From Cutibacterium avidum ATCC 25577 (lineage in GTDB: Bacteria; Actinomycetota; Actinomycetes; Propionibacteriales; Propionibacteriaceae): a stretch of DNA of 64,000 nucleotides. The notes under the pieces are model-generated. The model saw only the letters and a program-made list of their open reading frames with translations. It had not been told where the DNA came from and did no database searches. The position numbers were made by a program, and so were the translations under genes. The first letter of the stretch is position 1; each line of letters opens with the position of its first letter. This document shows positions 8,914-18,321 of this stretch, one piece after another. The stretch covers positions 1,300,550-1,364,549 of the forward strand of contig NZ_JH165054.1 in the NCBI RefSeq assembly GCF_000227295.1. Direction: 5' to 3'.

Positions 8914-9214
8914 CGGCGGGCCATGTCCAGCACCCACGCTGAGCCCGGGAGTTGAGGACGTGTTCCCAAGCAACGTGTCCCTTCCCGTCCCGGTCCACCC
9001 GCAACCTTGTGGAGATCGGGGTTCTGACGGTGAAAGCTGCTACGGGAGATGGCACGACGGGGGTTCATGACCCCGATTTCCACCAGGAGTCGGGATCCGA
9101 CATCGTCGAGGTCCGGGCTACGGACCCCGCCCGACGACATCCGAGCCCCGCGCAAGGATCGCCGAACCCGTTGTGGGTGGAGACTTCCCGCCAACCGCGA
9201 CTACGATGGCTCTC
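8914..9214. other. 300-bp palindrome-rich intergenic region
   Basis: No gene. It holds a long imperfect inverted repeat, 9009-9023 against 9069-9083 (15 bases, two mismatches, 45-base loop), and a perfect 6-bp hairpin at 9110-9126 (GGTCCG/CGGACC). These probably terminate hrpB transcription or fold within a leader RNA ahead of the TPP riboswitch. Confidence 0.45.
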
Positions 9215-9303
9215 AACGACAGGGGAGCATCATCGGATGCTGAGAGTGGGCACCGCCCAGACCCTCGAACCTGAACCGGTTAGGACCGGCGTAGGGAGTC
9301 GGG
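9215..9303 (+). promoter_or_regulatory. TPP (THI-box) riboswitch
   Basis: The conserved aptamer strings are present in order: GGGGAGC, GGATGCTGAGA, then ACCCTCGAACCTGA, CCGGTTAGGACCGG and GCGTAGGGA. They match the thiamine pyrophosphate aptamer (helices P2-P5). The variable P3 arm is the GTGGGC/GCCCA hairpin. A C-rich then GGAAGG stretch (9321-9343) between aptamer and start codon can form the expression platform, hiding the ribosome binding site when TPP is bound. It controls the two-gene transporter operon that follows. Confidence 0.95.
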
Positions 9304-9349
9304 CTCTTCGCGCATGTGCGCCCCCTTCCGAAGGGACGGAAGGATTTCC

Positions 9350-9973
9350 ATGACCAACGACAAACCTGCCATGCGGTACCGCACTATTGACATCGTCACT
9401 CCGGTGATGATTGCGGTGGCATTCGGTGTCATCTTCCTCGGCTACGGCGCCCTCTACAGCCTTCTCAAGCCGGTGGCCTCGGTGTACCTGCCGGCCGAGG
9501 GTATTCTCGCCGGCATCTGGTTCCTACCCGCCCTCATCGCCGGCCTCATCGTCCGCAAACCCGGCGCTGCCCTTCTCGCGGAGGTCCTCGCTGCATCCAT
9601 TGAGGCCGCCCTTGGCAGTCAGTGGGGAGCCGGGACCCTCATCTCGGGTCTCATCCAGGCTCTGCCGATGGAGCTGTGCCTGCTCGCCGTCGCCTATCGC
9701 AAGGCTGGACCGAAGCTCGCCATGGTTGCCGGAGCTCTCACCGGTATCGCTGAGGGTATCTACGAACGTATTTCCTATTACCCGATGTTCCGTTTCGGGG
9801 ACACCGTCGTTTACCTCATCCTCATGGTCGTCTCCGGAGCCCTGCTCGGCGGTCTGCTGGCGTGGGGTATCGTCCGCGGCCTGGCGGCCGCCGGCGCCCT
9901 CAACCCCTTCGCGGTTTCTCGTGAACTGCATGGAGGAAAGCGGAGTACGGCGTCGGCACGGAATCTGTCATGA
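9350..9973 (+). CDS. ykoE: ECF transporter S component, YkoE family (thiamine precursor uptake)
   Basis: This 207-residue integral membrane protein with about five or six hydrophobic segments captures the substrate in an energy-coupling-factor transporter. YkoE proteins are linked to hydroxymethylpyrimidine or thiamine uptake. The YkoE-like segment AEGILAGIWFLPALIAGLI and ALPMELCLLAVAYRK are visible, as is a late GIAEGIYERISYYP stretch. The ATG at 9350 has GGAAGGA 6-7 bases upstream and lies 50 bases after the TPP aptamer; an upstream in-frame ATG at 9314 lies inside the expression platform and is rejected. It overlaps the next gene by 4 bases. Confidence 0.9.
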   Translation: MTNDKPAMRYRTIDIVTPVMIAVAFGVIFLGYGALYSLLKPVASVYLPAEGILAGIWFLPALIAGLIVRKPGAALLAEVLAASIEAALGSQWGAGTLISGLIQALPMELCLLAVAYRKAGPKLAMVAGALTGIAEGIYERISYYPMFRFGDTVVYLILMVVSGALLGGLLAWGIVRGLAAAGALNPFAVSRELHGGKRSTASARNLS

Positions 9974-12072
9974 CTGACGTCTTGGCCCGTACTGACCAGG
10001 CTGACGACGTCTCCGCTCGGCGGGCGGTGCCAGTGGATGTCGAGGGGTTGACTGTCGGCGTCCCGGGCCGCGACGCTCCCATCCTCGGGCCCATCGACCT
10101 CCACCTGCCGGCTGGCGCAAGGGTGCTTGTCACAGGGCCTTCGGGTGCTGGCAAGACGACCCTGCTGCACGCCGTCGGAGGGTTGCTGGAGGAGGAGAGT
10201 CACGACCTGACGGGTCAAGTGAGTACGTGGGGCGACGACAGCGTCGGTCTGCTGCAGCAGGAGCCGATCCACTCCGTCGTCGCCGCGACCTGTGGACGTG
10301 ACATCGCCTTTGGTCCGGAGAATCATCGCGTTCCCCGCGAGGAGATCTGGCCGATCGTCGAGGACTCCCGACGCCGTGCCCGGTTCACCATTCCCTGTGA
10401 CCACTCCACCACGAAGATGTCGGGCGGGCAGATGCAGCGTCTCGTCATCGCCGGAATCCTGGCCACCGACCCCGGTCTTCTCCTCCTCGACGAGCCGATC
10501 TCGATGCTCGACGAGGAATCGGCCAGCGCGATTCGCGACGAGGTCGCCAGGATGGCCCACGACCGGACGGTTTTCGTCGTCGACCACCATCCGGACCAGT
10601 GGCGTGGGATCCTCGACCAGGTTGTCGAGTTGACCGATCACGGCACCCTCAAACGGATCTGGGATTTCGAGGACTACCTCGACTCGCGCGAGCCCACCGA
10701 AGTGCCGTGGCACCCCGCTACTCCCGGCGAGGCAGTCGCTCGGGCCGTCGCCCTCGATGCTCACCGTCCGCAGTCTGACGACGTGCTGCTTCGTGGCGTC
10801 GAGATGTCGGCCCGACGCGGTTACGTCACGGTCCTGTCAGGGCCTAGCGGGATCGGCAAGTCCACCCTGCTGAGGCTGCTGGCCGGGCTTGATGACCCTG
10901 CTGCCGGTGTGCTCGCCCTCCCCCAGCCCGAGCACACCGCCTGGGTGCCGCAGAACCCGGAGAACTACCTCGTCGCCCGCACAGCTGCTGACGAGTTATT
11001 CGCCTCGCCCATGGTCCCTGAGGATGCCGATCTGCGGGACCTCGTCAGGACCTTCGGGCTCAAGCCGATCCTTGACTCCCACCCCATGACCTGTTCGGGC
11101 GGGGAGAAGAGGCGCCTCGCCATCGCGGCGGCACTCGCTCAGAAACCCGACCTGCTGCTCCTCGACGAGCCGACCGTCGGCCTCGACGACGACCGCGGTG
11201 CCAGTGTCCTGGCGGCCATCCGCGCCGCGGCGGACTCCGGGGTTGCCGTTGTCGTCTCCGCTCACGACCCCCAGCTCATCGAGATGGCTGACGAGGTCGT
11301 TGACGTCGCCTCGTACCGCGATCCGGATCCTGCCCCGGACGAGAACCCCCAGGGGAAGTCGGCATTCCTGACGACGGTCAACCCTCTCGTCGTCCTCCTC
11401 ATCGCCGTCGCGGGCATTGTCGGGTCCCTCTTCGTGCGATCTCCGCTCATCGGCGCCATCGGGCTCATCCCGGCCGTCGCCATGGCTCCGATGTGTTCCC
11501 GCCGCGTCAAGCCCCTGGCGGTTCGGACGATTCCGGTCCTCATCGCTGCGGTGATGTTGGTCTGGACGACCCTGTTGCTCCACAACGGGTTCACGAACCC
11601 AGCGGTGTGGAGTGAGGCGACCCGTCAGGGGCTGAGGATCCTCGTCTTCGTCCTGCCGGGCGCACTGGCCTCGGCCGCGGTCGATCCCACCCGCTTCGGC
11701 GACGCCCTGGCTCAGCAGACCCACCTTCCGCAGCGCCCGGTGGTGGCGTCGGTGGCAGGTGTGATCCGGATGGGTCACCTGGGCGACCAGTGGCGCGTCC
11801 AGTCCGATGTGCGCCGCCTGCGCGGGATGGGGCCGACGTACTCCCTGTCATCTCGGGTCAAGTACCTGTCCTCGATGACATTCGCGATGGTGCTGTACGC
11901 CATGAGGTCGTCAGAGGTGCTCAGCCGGGCCATGGACTCTCGCGGTTTCGCGACGGCGACTCGTCGTACCTACGCCGTCGAGTCGCGCTGGCGAACACGA
12001 GACCTGTGGGGAGTCGCGTTGGCTGTCCTCGTCATCGCCGTCCCGGCCATTGCAGCGGCACTGCTGGGGTGA
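9970..12072 (+). CDS. ECF transporter ATPase-ATPase-T component fusion (YkoD-YkoC type)
   Basis: This 700-residue fusion energises the YkoE substrate component. The first ABC domain has Walker A GPSGAGKTT near residue 55, signature MSGGQMQR near residue 152 and Walker B LLLLDEP. The second has GPSGIGKST near residue 295, signature CSGGEKRR near residue 375 and LLLLDEP. From about residue 470 a membrane region with several hydrophobic segments forms the T component, including the R-x-x-x-M-G-type coupling segment near DVRRLRGMG. In many genomes YkoD and YkoC are separate. Expression is set by the upstream TPP riboswitch. It ends just before a strong bidirectional terminator. Confidence 0.9.
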   Translation: MTDVLARTDQADDVSARRAVPVDVEGLTVGVPGRDAPILGPIDLHLPAGARVLVTGPSGAGKTTLLHAVGGLLEEESHDLTGQVSTWGDDSVGLLQQEPIHSVVAATCGRDIAFGPENHRVPREEIWPIVEDSRRRARFTIPCDHSTTKMSGGQMQRLVIAGILATDPGLLLLDEPISMLDEESASAIRDEVARMAHDRTVFVVDHHPDQWRGILDQVVELTDHGTLKRIWDFEDYLDSREPTEVPWHPATPGEAVARAVALDAHRPQSDDVLLRGVEMSARRGYVTVLSGPSGIGKSTLLRLLAGLDDPAAGVLALPQPEHTAWVPQNPENYLVARTAADELFASPMVPEDADLRDLVRTFGLKPILDSHPMTCSGGEKRRLAIAAALAQKPDLLLLDEPTVGLDDDRGASVLAAIRAAADSGVAVVVSAHDPQLIEMADEVVDVASYRDPDPAPDENPQGKSAFLTTVNPLVVLLIAVAGIVGSLFVRSPLIGAIGLIPAVAMAPMCSRRVKPLAVRTIPVLIAAVMLVWTTLLLHNGFTNPAVWSEATRQGLRILVFVLPGALASAAVDPTRFGDALAQQTHLPQRPVVASVAGVIRMGHLGDQWRVQSDVRRLRGMGPTYSLSSRVKYLSSMTFAMVLYAMRSSEVLSRAMDSRGFATATRRTYAVESRWRTRDLWGVALAVLVIAVPAIAAALLG

Positions 12073-12089
12073 CGGACTCCGACGATGCA

Positions 12090-12120
12090 GAGCGGCTGGG
12101 GTTGCCCACCCCAGCCGCTC
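12090..12120. terminator. Bidirectional hairpin terminator
   Basis: A perfect 12-bp stem (GAGCGGCTGGGG / CCCCAGCCGCTC) with a 7-base loop lies between the converging transporter and glycosyltransferase genes. Confidence 0.8.
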
Positions 12121-12130
12121 GTTTCCGACG

Positions 12131-13306
12131 TCATCGGTACAGCGCCTTCTCCAGCACCGTCTCGAGCTTGTCGACCGATGCTTGCAGGGAGTACTTGTTC
12201 GTCATGAGCTCGCGGGCCCGCTCGTGCCAACGCTTCATGGTGGACTCGTCGGCGTCACGCACCCGCTCGATCCCAGAAACGAGCTCGGTCGGATCGACGC
12301 AGGCGCCCACCTCGTCGTCACTGATGACGTCGCGGATCGGCACCTTGGCATTCGAGACGACGGCCAGTCCGGCGGCCATGTAGTCGTAGAGCTTGTTGGG
12401 GCTCATGCCCTTGTCAAAGACCGACTGCGGGGAGACGGTGTGCAAACCGACGTCACAGGCCGAGAGGATGCGCACCAGCTCGGACTTGGGTACTTGGTCG
12501 TGGAACTTGACGTTCGTCAGTCCCAGCTTCTTCACCTCGTCGATGGCCCACTGCTTGCGAGCTCCAGCACCGACGAGGAGGAAGTTGACGTCCGGCAGAC
12601 GACGGGCCGCGTCGACGATGAGGTCCAGCCCGACGTAGTTGGCATGGGTGCCGGAGAACACCGCGGTGAATCCCTCGATGCCGAACTCCTTGCGCAGGTC
12701 CTCGCGGGACTCGTTGACCTCGTACTCGGCCAGGTCGGCGCCATTGGGGACGACGGTGACCTTGTCGACGTTGATGCCGAGCTCGCGGAAGTGGTCCTCC
12801 CAGCCTTTCGTCACGACGACGATCTGGCGGGCATGGGCGTAGATGGTCTTTTCCAGCCCCTGGAGCACCTTGTGAAGGGCCGATCCCTCCTTGAGGGCGC
12901 CGCCGGAGACCAGCGAATCCGGCCACAGGTCGCGCACCTCGACGACGAAGGGCTTGCGACGCAGAGCGGCGACGACCATGCCAGCGGCTGGGGCCAAGAT
13001 CTGTGGGGAGGAGGCGAAGATGACGTCGGCCGGGCGTACCAGCGTCCGGGCGCCGGCACCGGCGGCGAAGGCGATCCAGCCGAGGACACGCTTGGCCCCG
13101 TTTCCCTTGTACTCCGGAATCGGGACGAGGGTGTAACGCGGGTCGTCAACGGTCATCCTCTCGCCAGAGGTGTGGTTGATGTTGGCGGCGTAGAAGTGGG
13201 GCTGCCAGCCGCGCAATCGTGAGAACATGTCGAAGTTGCGGGTGATGCCACCCGACCCCGGTGGGAAGGCGTAGTGGTTGATCACGCTGACCTTGCGTTG
13301 GGGCAT
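12131..13306 (-). CDS. GT4-family glycosyltransferase (WbuB-like)
   Basis: This 391-residue GT-B enzyme resembles WbuB-type transferases acting on surface polysaccharide precursors. The N-terminus has the acceptor-side loop HYAFPPGSGGITRNF, then VEVRDLWPDSL near residue 120, a hallmark of this subgroup. The donor half has VVPNGAD, FSGTHANYVGLD, then SPNKLYDYMAAGLAVV with the GT4 Glu replaced by Asp in the usual E-x7-E region. A clear GGAGG lies 5-6 bases before the ATG. It stands alone: a terminator lies downstream and about 350 bases of non-coding DNA upstream. Confidence 0.85.
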   Translation of the reverse strand: MPQRKVSVINHYAFPPGSGGITRNFDMFSRLRGWQPHFYAANINHTSGERMTVDDPRYTLVPIPEYKGNGAKRVLGWIAFAAGAGARTLVRPADVIFASSPQILAPAAGMVVAALRRKPFVVEVRDLWPDSLVSGGALKEGSALHKVLQGLEKTIYAHARQIVVVTKGWEDHFRELGINVDKVTVVPNGADLAEYEVNESREDLRKEFGIEGFTAVFSGTHANYVGLDLIVDAARRLPDVNFLLVGAGARKQWAIDEVKKLGLTNVKFHDQVPKSELVRILSACDVGLHTVSPQSVFDKGMSPNKLYDYMAAGLAVVSNAKVPIRDVISDDEVGACVDPTELVSGIERVRDADESTMKRWHERARELMTNKYSLQASVDKLETVLEKALYR

Positions 13307-13610
13307 CGTTCCTCCTGGACGTCTCGTGCGGACAACCTTACCGGGCGTTCATCCGCGTCCCTGTCATGCTCGTTCCACCCGTGATAGTGGGATGACCGTG
13401 GCCGGTGACTGTTGTCGCCGGCCCCGATCATGTCACGACGACATATGGCCTCGTCAGATGGGATCTGGCAGCAGAGTGGGCGACACCCGACGTGCCTGTG
13501 GTAATTGCGGTTACGACCCGGGGGATTGCTATGTGAGGTGGCAGCTGGCCTTGTCAACACCCCGATCACCACACGAGTGTGGGTGGCGACGACGAGGGAT
13601 GGCACAGAAC
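13307..13610. other. 304-bp intergenic region
   Basis: It holds the promoter for the glycosyltransferase gene on the minus strand and the terminator of the DHOD-like gene at its right edge. I see no ORF with a ribosome binding site; a plus-strand frame through it is the shadow of neighbouring composition. Confidence 0.45.
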
Positions 13611-13642
13611 GAGGGGCCGGTGGCATTGGCCACCGGCCCCTC
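13611..13642 (-). terminator. Hairpin terminator of the pyruvate oxidoreductase operon
   Basis: A perfect 13-bp stem (GAGGGGCCGGTGG / CCACCGGCCCCTC) with a 6-base loop lies 17 bases past the stop of the DHOD-like gene. Confidence 0.8.
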
Positions 13643-13659
13643 AGCCGTGAATTCGCGAA

Positions 13660-14667
13660 TCAGGATCCGTAGGTCGTCTTGGCCTTCTCAAGGGCCGCGA
13701 CGTAACCGTTGCGCTCGTACTCGGCGGTCGAGGCGTCGGCTGGGATGGCGAGCATGCCGCGCAGCTTGTCGAGGCCGAGCTCCTTGCGCTGTAGGTAGGA
13801 CTCCAGGCCCTTCTGCAGTTCGGCCGCATACCTGGCACCGTGGCGCACCAGCGCCGAAGTGGTCATGACGACGTCAGCGCCGGCAAGAAGGTACTTGACG
13901 ACATCATCGGCGGTCTCGACACCCGACGATGCAGCCAACGAGGCATTGATACGACCCGACAGGGCGGCGATCCACGTCAGCGGCAGGCGGGCGTCGGCCG
14001 GGGAGGACAGCCACACACCGGGCTCGACCTGCATCTTCTCGATGTTGATATCGGGCTGCAGGAAGCGGTTGAACATCACCAGGGCGTCGGCCCCGGCGGC
14101 GTCCAGACGGGTGGTCATGTTGCCCAGGGCCGAGAAGAACGGCGAGAGTTTGACGGCCACCGGGACGGTCACGGCATCCTTGACTGCCTGGACGATCTCG
14201 ACGTGACGGTCCTCGACCTCCTCGGCGGACTGCTCGAGGTCACCGGGCACCATGTAGATGTTGCACTCGATGCCCGCGGCGCCGGCATCCTCCATCCGTT
14301 TCGCGGTGTCGACCCAACCACCGTTCGTCGCGCCGTTCAGCGAGGCGATGACGGGGATGTCGACGGCATTGGCGCTGGCCTCCAGATGGGTGAGGTAGCG
14401 CTCGGTGATACCGCCCTCGTTGCTGGCCACGGTCGGGAAGAAGCTCAGCGACTCGGCGAACGAGTCCATGTACTCCAACTCGATCTCGGCCTGTCGGGCC
14501 TCCTCATGCCTCACCTGCTCCTCGAACAGGGAGTACATGACGATGGCTCCGACCCCGGCGTCGGCGAGGGCCTTGACCCCGTCGACCTTCTGCTGGATGG
14601 GGCCGGCCGAGGCCACCAGCGGTGACCTCAGGGTGAGCCCCATGTACCTGGTGTGAAGATCACTCAT
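13660..14667 (-). CDS. Dihydroorotate dehydrogenase-like flavoprotein
   Basis: This 335-residue TIM-barrel protein has the FMN-binding outline of class 1 dihydroorotate dehydrogenases: LRSPLVASAGP at the N-terminus, a VPVAVKLSPF strand near residue 165, and a C-terminal GADVVMTTSALVRHG phosphate loop. Members of this DHOD-like group are often encoded beside or fused to pyruvate:ferredoxin oxidoreductases, as here, and are unlikely to be the pyrimidine enzyme. The reaction is not established. It is the last gene of the operon, 24 bases after nifJ. Confidence 0.8.
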   Translation of the reverse strand: MSDLHTRYMGLTLRSPLVASAGPIQQKVDGVKALADAGVGAIVMYSLFEEQVRHEEARQAEIELEYMDSFAESLSFFPTVASNEGGITERYLTHLEASANAVDIPVIASLNGATNGGWVDTAKRMEDAGAAGIECNIYMVPGDLEQSAEEVEDRHVEIVQAVKDAVTVPVAVKLSPFFSALGNMTTRLDAAGADALVMFNRFLQPDINIEKMQVEPGVWLSSPADARLPLTWIAALSGRINASLAASSGVETADDVVKYLLAGADVVMTTSALVRHGARYAAELQKGLESYLQRKELGLDKLRGMLAIPADASTAEYERNGYVAALEKAKTTYGS

Positions 14668-14691
14668 GAAACGTCATTCCTTCGTGGGCTG

Positions 14692-17600
14692 TCAGGCGCG
14701 GTTGGATGAAGCGGCGAGCTGGGACATACGGGCATCGACGGCGAAGTCCTCGGCAGTACGGGAAGCCATCTCGGCGTACTCGGCATAACGACGCTCCACC
14801 TGGCGCTGACCCAGATCCAGCATACGTTCGGCCTCCTCCGGGTGGGCCTTGGCCAGCATCCGGTAACGCAGTTCCAGCTTGGTGTACTCCCGCCACGTCT
14901 TGTCGGGTTTGGAAGAGTCGAGCAGGAACGGGTTGCGTCCCTCATCGGCCAACACCGGGTTGTACCTCATCAGCGGCCAGTGTCCACAGTGGACGGCCTT
15001 GTACTGCTGATCGAGGCCGTTGCGCAGGTCGTAGCCGTGGGCGATGCAGTGGCTGTAGGCGATGACGAGACTCGGGCCCGGGTAGGCCTCCGCCTCGCGG
15101 AAGGCCCGCAGGGTCTGCTGTGGATCGGCTCCCAGGGCGACGCGAGCCACGTACACCGATCCATAGGCGATGGCCTGCATGGCCATGTCCTTCTTGGCGG
15201 TCGGCTTGCCGGCGGACGCGAACTTCGCGACGGCACCCAGCGGGGTCGACTTCGACGCCTGGCCACCGGTGTTGGAGTACACCTCGGTGTCGAGAACCAG
15301 AACGTTGACGTCGCGTCCGGAGGCGAGCACGTGGTCAACGCCGCCCGAACCGATGTCGTAGGCCCAACCGTCACCACCAATGATCCACACCGAGCGACGC
15401 AGCAGGTGATCGGCGACGCTCATGAGGTCGCGCACCGCCGGGGTCTGTTCCATGTCGGAGAGCTTGGCCTGCAGTTGCTTGACCCGACGCTGCTGACGCT
15501 GCAGATCGTGCTCGGTGAGCTGTGGGGCGTGCAGCAGGTCGTCGACGAACTCAGGGTCGAGCTGGTCGGAGACCTCTTGGAGCCGACGCCTGGCCAGGTC
15601 GGTCTGGACGTTGGCGGCCATCCGCATGCCCAGGCCGAACTCGGCGTTGTCCTCGAACAGGGAGTTCGACCATGCCGGGCCACGGCCCTGGGCGTTCTTG
15701 CCCCACGGGGTCGTCGGCAGGTTACCGCCGTAGATGGAGGAGCAGCCGGTGGCGTTGGCCACCTCGGCGCGGTCGCCGAAGAGCTGGGTGATGAGCTTGA
15801 CGTACGGCGTCTCGCCACAACCCGAGCAAGCTCCGGAGAACTCGAAGAGCGGCTCTAGGAACTGGGTGCCTCGCACGGTGGCGAAGTCGACACGGGAGCG
15901 GTCGTTGACCGGGATGGTCTCGAAGAACCTCACGTTCTCGCGCTGGACCGTCTTGTCGAGATGCTCCTCGAGGTTGATGGCTTTGCGGTCGGGCTCGCCC
16001 ACCGGGTGGGCCGGGCAGGCCTCGACGCACAGGCCGCAGCCGGTGCACTGGTCGGGGACGATTTGCAGGGTGTAACGGGACTCCGGCAGACCCGCGGCGT
16101 TGAGCTCGGCGGACTGGAAGGACTCCGGGGCTCCCTCGAGCTGGGACTGTGAGCAGTATTTGGCGCGGATGACGCCGTGCGGGCAGACGAAGGCGCAGTT
16201 ACCGCACTGGATACAGGCCTCGGGCTCCCAGGTTGCGATGACGTCGGACAGCGTCCTCTGCTCGTACTTGGTGGTGCCGGCGGGGTAGGTGCCGTCGTCG
16301 GGCAGGGCCGAGACAGGCAGCAGGTCGCCGAATCCCTCGATCATGCGGGCAGTGACGTTTTTGACGAACTCCGGGGAGTCCTCGCGCACGGCCGGGATAA
16401 GGCTGTGGTTGGCGGTCATCCGCTCAGGCACCTTGACCTGGTGCAGATGCTCCAGGGAGGCGTCGACGGCAGCGTGGTTCATCTCGACGATCTGCTGAGA
16501 CTTCTTGCCGTAGGTCTTCTGGATCGAGTCCTTAATCTTGGCTATCGCCTCGTCCTTGGGCAGCACACCCGAGATCGCGAAGAAGCAGGTCTGCAGGATG
16601 GTGTTGGTGCGGTTGCGCAGACCCACCTTGCGGGCCACGGACAGGGCGTCGATGGTCCACAGGTCGAGGTGCTTCTCGAGGACCTGACGCTGCATGGTGT
16701 CAGGCAGCTTGTCCCACACCTCGTCGGCGTCATAGGGGGAGTTCAGCAGGACGGTGGTGCCCTCGCGAGCCATCGTCAGGACGTCGATGGACTCCAGGAT
16801 TCCCCAGGCATGGATACCGATGAATCCGGCCTGGCTGATGAGGTAAGGGGCCTCGACCGGGTCGGGTCCGAAGCGCAGGTGGGAGGTCGTCCTCGATCCG
16901 GACTTCTTGGAGTCGTAGACGAAGTAGCCCTGGGCGTAGGTGTTGGGGTCTGAGCCGAGGATCTTGATGGTGTTCTTGTTTGCGCCGACGGTGCCGTCAG
17001 AACCCATGCCGTAGAAGACGGCGCGGATGGTCTTGGGATCCTCGATGTCGAGGGGCTCCCACGGCAGGGACAGGCCGGTGACGTCGTCCTCGATGCCGAT
17101 GGTGAAGCGGGGACGCGGCTGCTCCAGCTCCAGCTCGGCGGCGATGCCGGCGACCATGCCGGGGGTGAACTCCTTCGAAGAGATGCCGTAGCGGCCGCCC
17201 GAGACGATCGGCATGTTGTTGCGGGTGCCACGGGAGTGGGCCTCGGACAGGGCGGCCAGCACGTCGAGGAAGAGGGGCTCGCCGTTGGAGCCGGGCTCCT
17301 TGGTGCGGTCCAGGACGGCGACGGTGCGGGCCGTCTCCGGGATGGCCCTGACGATCTCGGCGGCCGGGAGGGGACGGAACAGGTGCAGCTCGACGAGGCC
17401 GAGCTTGTGTCCCTGGGCGTTGAGACGGTTGATGGTGTGCTCGATGGTGCGGGCGCCGGAACCCATGCAGACCATGACCTCGGTGGCCTCGGGATCGCCG
17501 TGGTACTCGACGAGGTGGTACTGGCGTCCGACGACCTGGGCGAACTCGTCCATGAGGGACTGGACGATGCCCGGCACGCTCTCGTAGTACTTGTTCGCGG

Positions 17601-18306
17601 CCTCGCGGGCCTGGAAGTGGGTGTCGGGGTTCTGGGCGGTGCCGCGGATGAACGGGTGGGCCGGGGACAGGGCGCGCTCCCGGTGGGCGTGGACAAGGTC
17701 GTCAGTGATGAAGTGACGAATGTCGTCGTCTGACAACATCTCGAGGACGTTGAGCTCGTGGGAGGTGCGGAAGCCCTCGAAGAAGTGCATGAAGGGCACC
17801 CGGGAGTGCATCGTCGCGGCCTGGGCGATGAGGGCCAGGTCGTGGCATTCCTGCACCGTCGAGGAGCACAGCATGGCGAATCCGGTCTGACGACAAGCCA
17901 TGACGTCCTGGTGATCACCGAAGATCGACAGGCCTTGGGCAGCCAGCGACCGGGCGGCCACGTGGAAGACCGTGCTGGTGAGCTCACCGGCGATCTTGTA
18001 CATGTTCGGGATCATGAGGAGCAGGCCCTGGGAGGCCGTGAAGGTGGTGCTCAGGGCGCCGCCCTGCAGAGCGCCGTGCATGGCGCCGGCGGCGCCACCC
18101 TCGGACTGCATCTCCATGACGGTGGGGATGTCGCCCCAGATGTTCTTCCGTCCGGCGGCGGACCACTCATCGGCGGTCTCGGCCATCGGGGAGGACGGGG
18201 TGATGGGGTAGATCGAGCACAGCTCGTTGCAGCGATAGGCGACCGAGGCGGCGGCGGTGTTGCCGTCGGCAATGGTGCGGACGCGGGAGTCGGAGCTAGT
18301 TGCCAT
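14692..18306 (-). CDS. nifJ: Pyruvate:ferredoxin (flavodoxin) oxidoreductase
   Basis: This 1204-residue single-chain PFOR oxidatively decarboxylates pyruvate to acetyl-CoA, passing electrons to ferredoxin or flavodoxin. Domain order is complete: pyrimidine-binding N-terminal domain with YPITPSSPMAE near residue 35, the gamma and linker domains, two 4Fe-4S clusters in CIQCGNCAFVCPHG (about residue 695) and CTGCGLCVEACPAHP (about 755), and the TPP domain with CSGCGETPY near residue 830. A good AAGGAGG lies before the ATG. It sits 15 bases after the GltD-like gene and forms an operon with it and the DHOD-like gene. Confidence 0.95.
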   Translation of the reverse strand: MATSSDSRVRTIADGNTAAASVAYRCNELCSIYPITPSSPMAETADEWSAAGRKNIWGDIPTVMEMQSEGGAAGAMHGALQGGALSTTFTASQGLLLMIPNMYKIAGELTSTVFHVAARSLAAQGLSIFGDHQDVMACRQTGFAMLCSSTVQECHDLALIAQAATMHSRVPFMHFFEGFRTSHELNVLEMLSDDDIRHFITDDLVHAHRERALSPAHPFIRGTAQNPDTHFQAREAANKYYESVPGIVQSLMDEFAQVVGRQYHLVEYHGDPEATEVMVCMGSGARTIEHTINRLNAQGHKLGLVELHLFRPLPAAEIVRAIPETARTVAVLDRTKEPGSNGEPLFLDVLAALSEAHSRGTRNNMPIVSGGRYGISSKEFTPGMVAGIAAELELEQPRPRFTIGIEDDVTGLSLPWEPLDIEDPKTIRAVFYGMGSDGTVGANKNTIKILGSDPNTYAQGYFVYDSKKSGSRTTSHLRFGPDPVEAPYLISQAGFIGIHAWGILESIDVLTMAREGTTVLLNSPYDADEVWDKLPDTMQRQVLEKHLDLWTIDALSVARKVGLRNRTNTILQTCFFAISGVLPKDEAIAKIKDSIQKTYGKKSQQIVEMNHAAVDASLEHLHQVKVPERMTANHSLIPAVREDSPEFVKNVTARMIEGFGDLLPVSALPDDGTYPAGTTKYEQRTLSDVIATWEPEACIQCGNCAFVCPHGVIRAKYCSQSQLEGAPESFQSAELNAAGLPESRYTLQIVPDQCTGCGLCVEACPAHPVGEPDRKAINLEEHLDKTVQRENVRFFETIPVNDRSRVDFATVRGTQFLEPLFEFSGACSGCGETPYVKLITQLFGDRAEVANATGCSSIYGGNLPTTPWGKNAQGRGPAWSNSLFEDNAEFGLGMRMAANVQTDLARRRLQEVSDQLDPEFVDDLLHAPQLTEHDLQRQQRRVKQLQAKLSDMEQTPAVRDLMSVADHLLRRSVWIIGGDGWAYDIGSGGVDHVLASGRDVNVLVLDTEVYSNTGGQASKSTPLGAVAKFASAGKPTAKKDMAMQAIAYGSVYVARVALGADPQQTLRAFREAEAYPGPSLVIAYSHCIAHGYDLRNGLDQQYKAVHCGHWPLMRYNPVLADEGRNPFLLDSSKPDKTWREYTKLELRYRMLAKAHPEEAERMLDLGQRQVERRYAEYAEMASRTAEDFAVDARMSQLAASSNRA

Positions 18307-18321
18307 GGTCAGTCCTCCTTC

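Noticed and set aside
13278-13868. Plus-strand frame across the 13.3-13.6 kb gap with a CGNCGYDPGDC Cys pattern
   Set aside because: Overlaps the DHOD-like gene antisense, has no ribosome binding site and mixed composition; the Cys pattern is probably chance.
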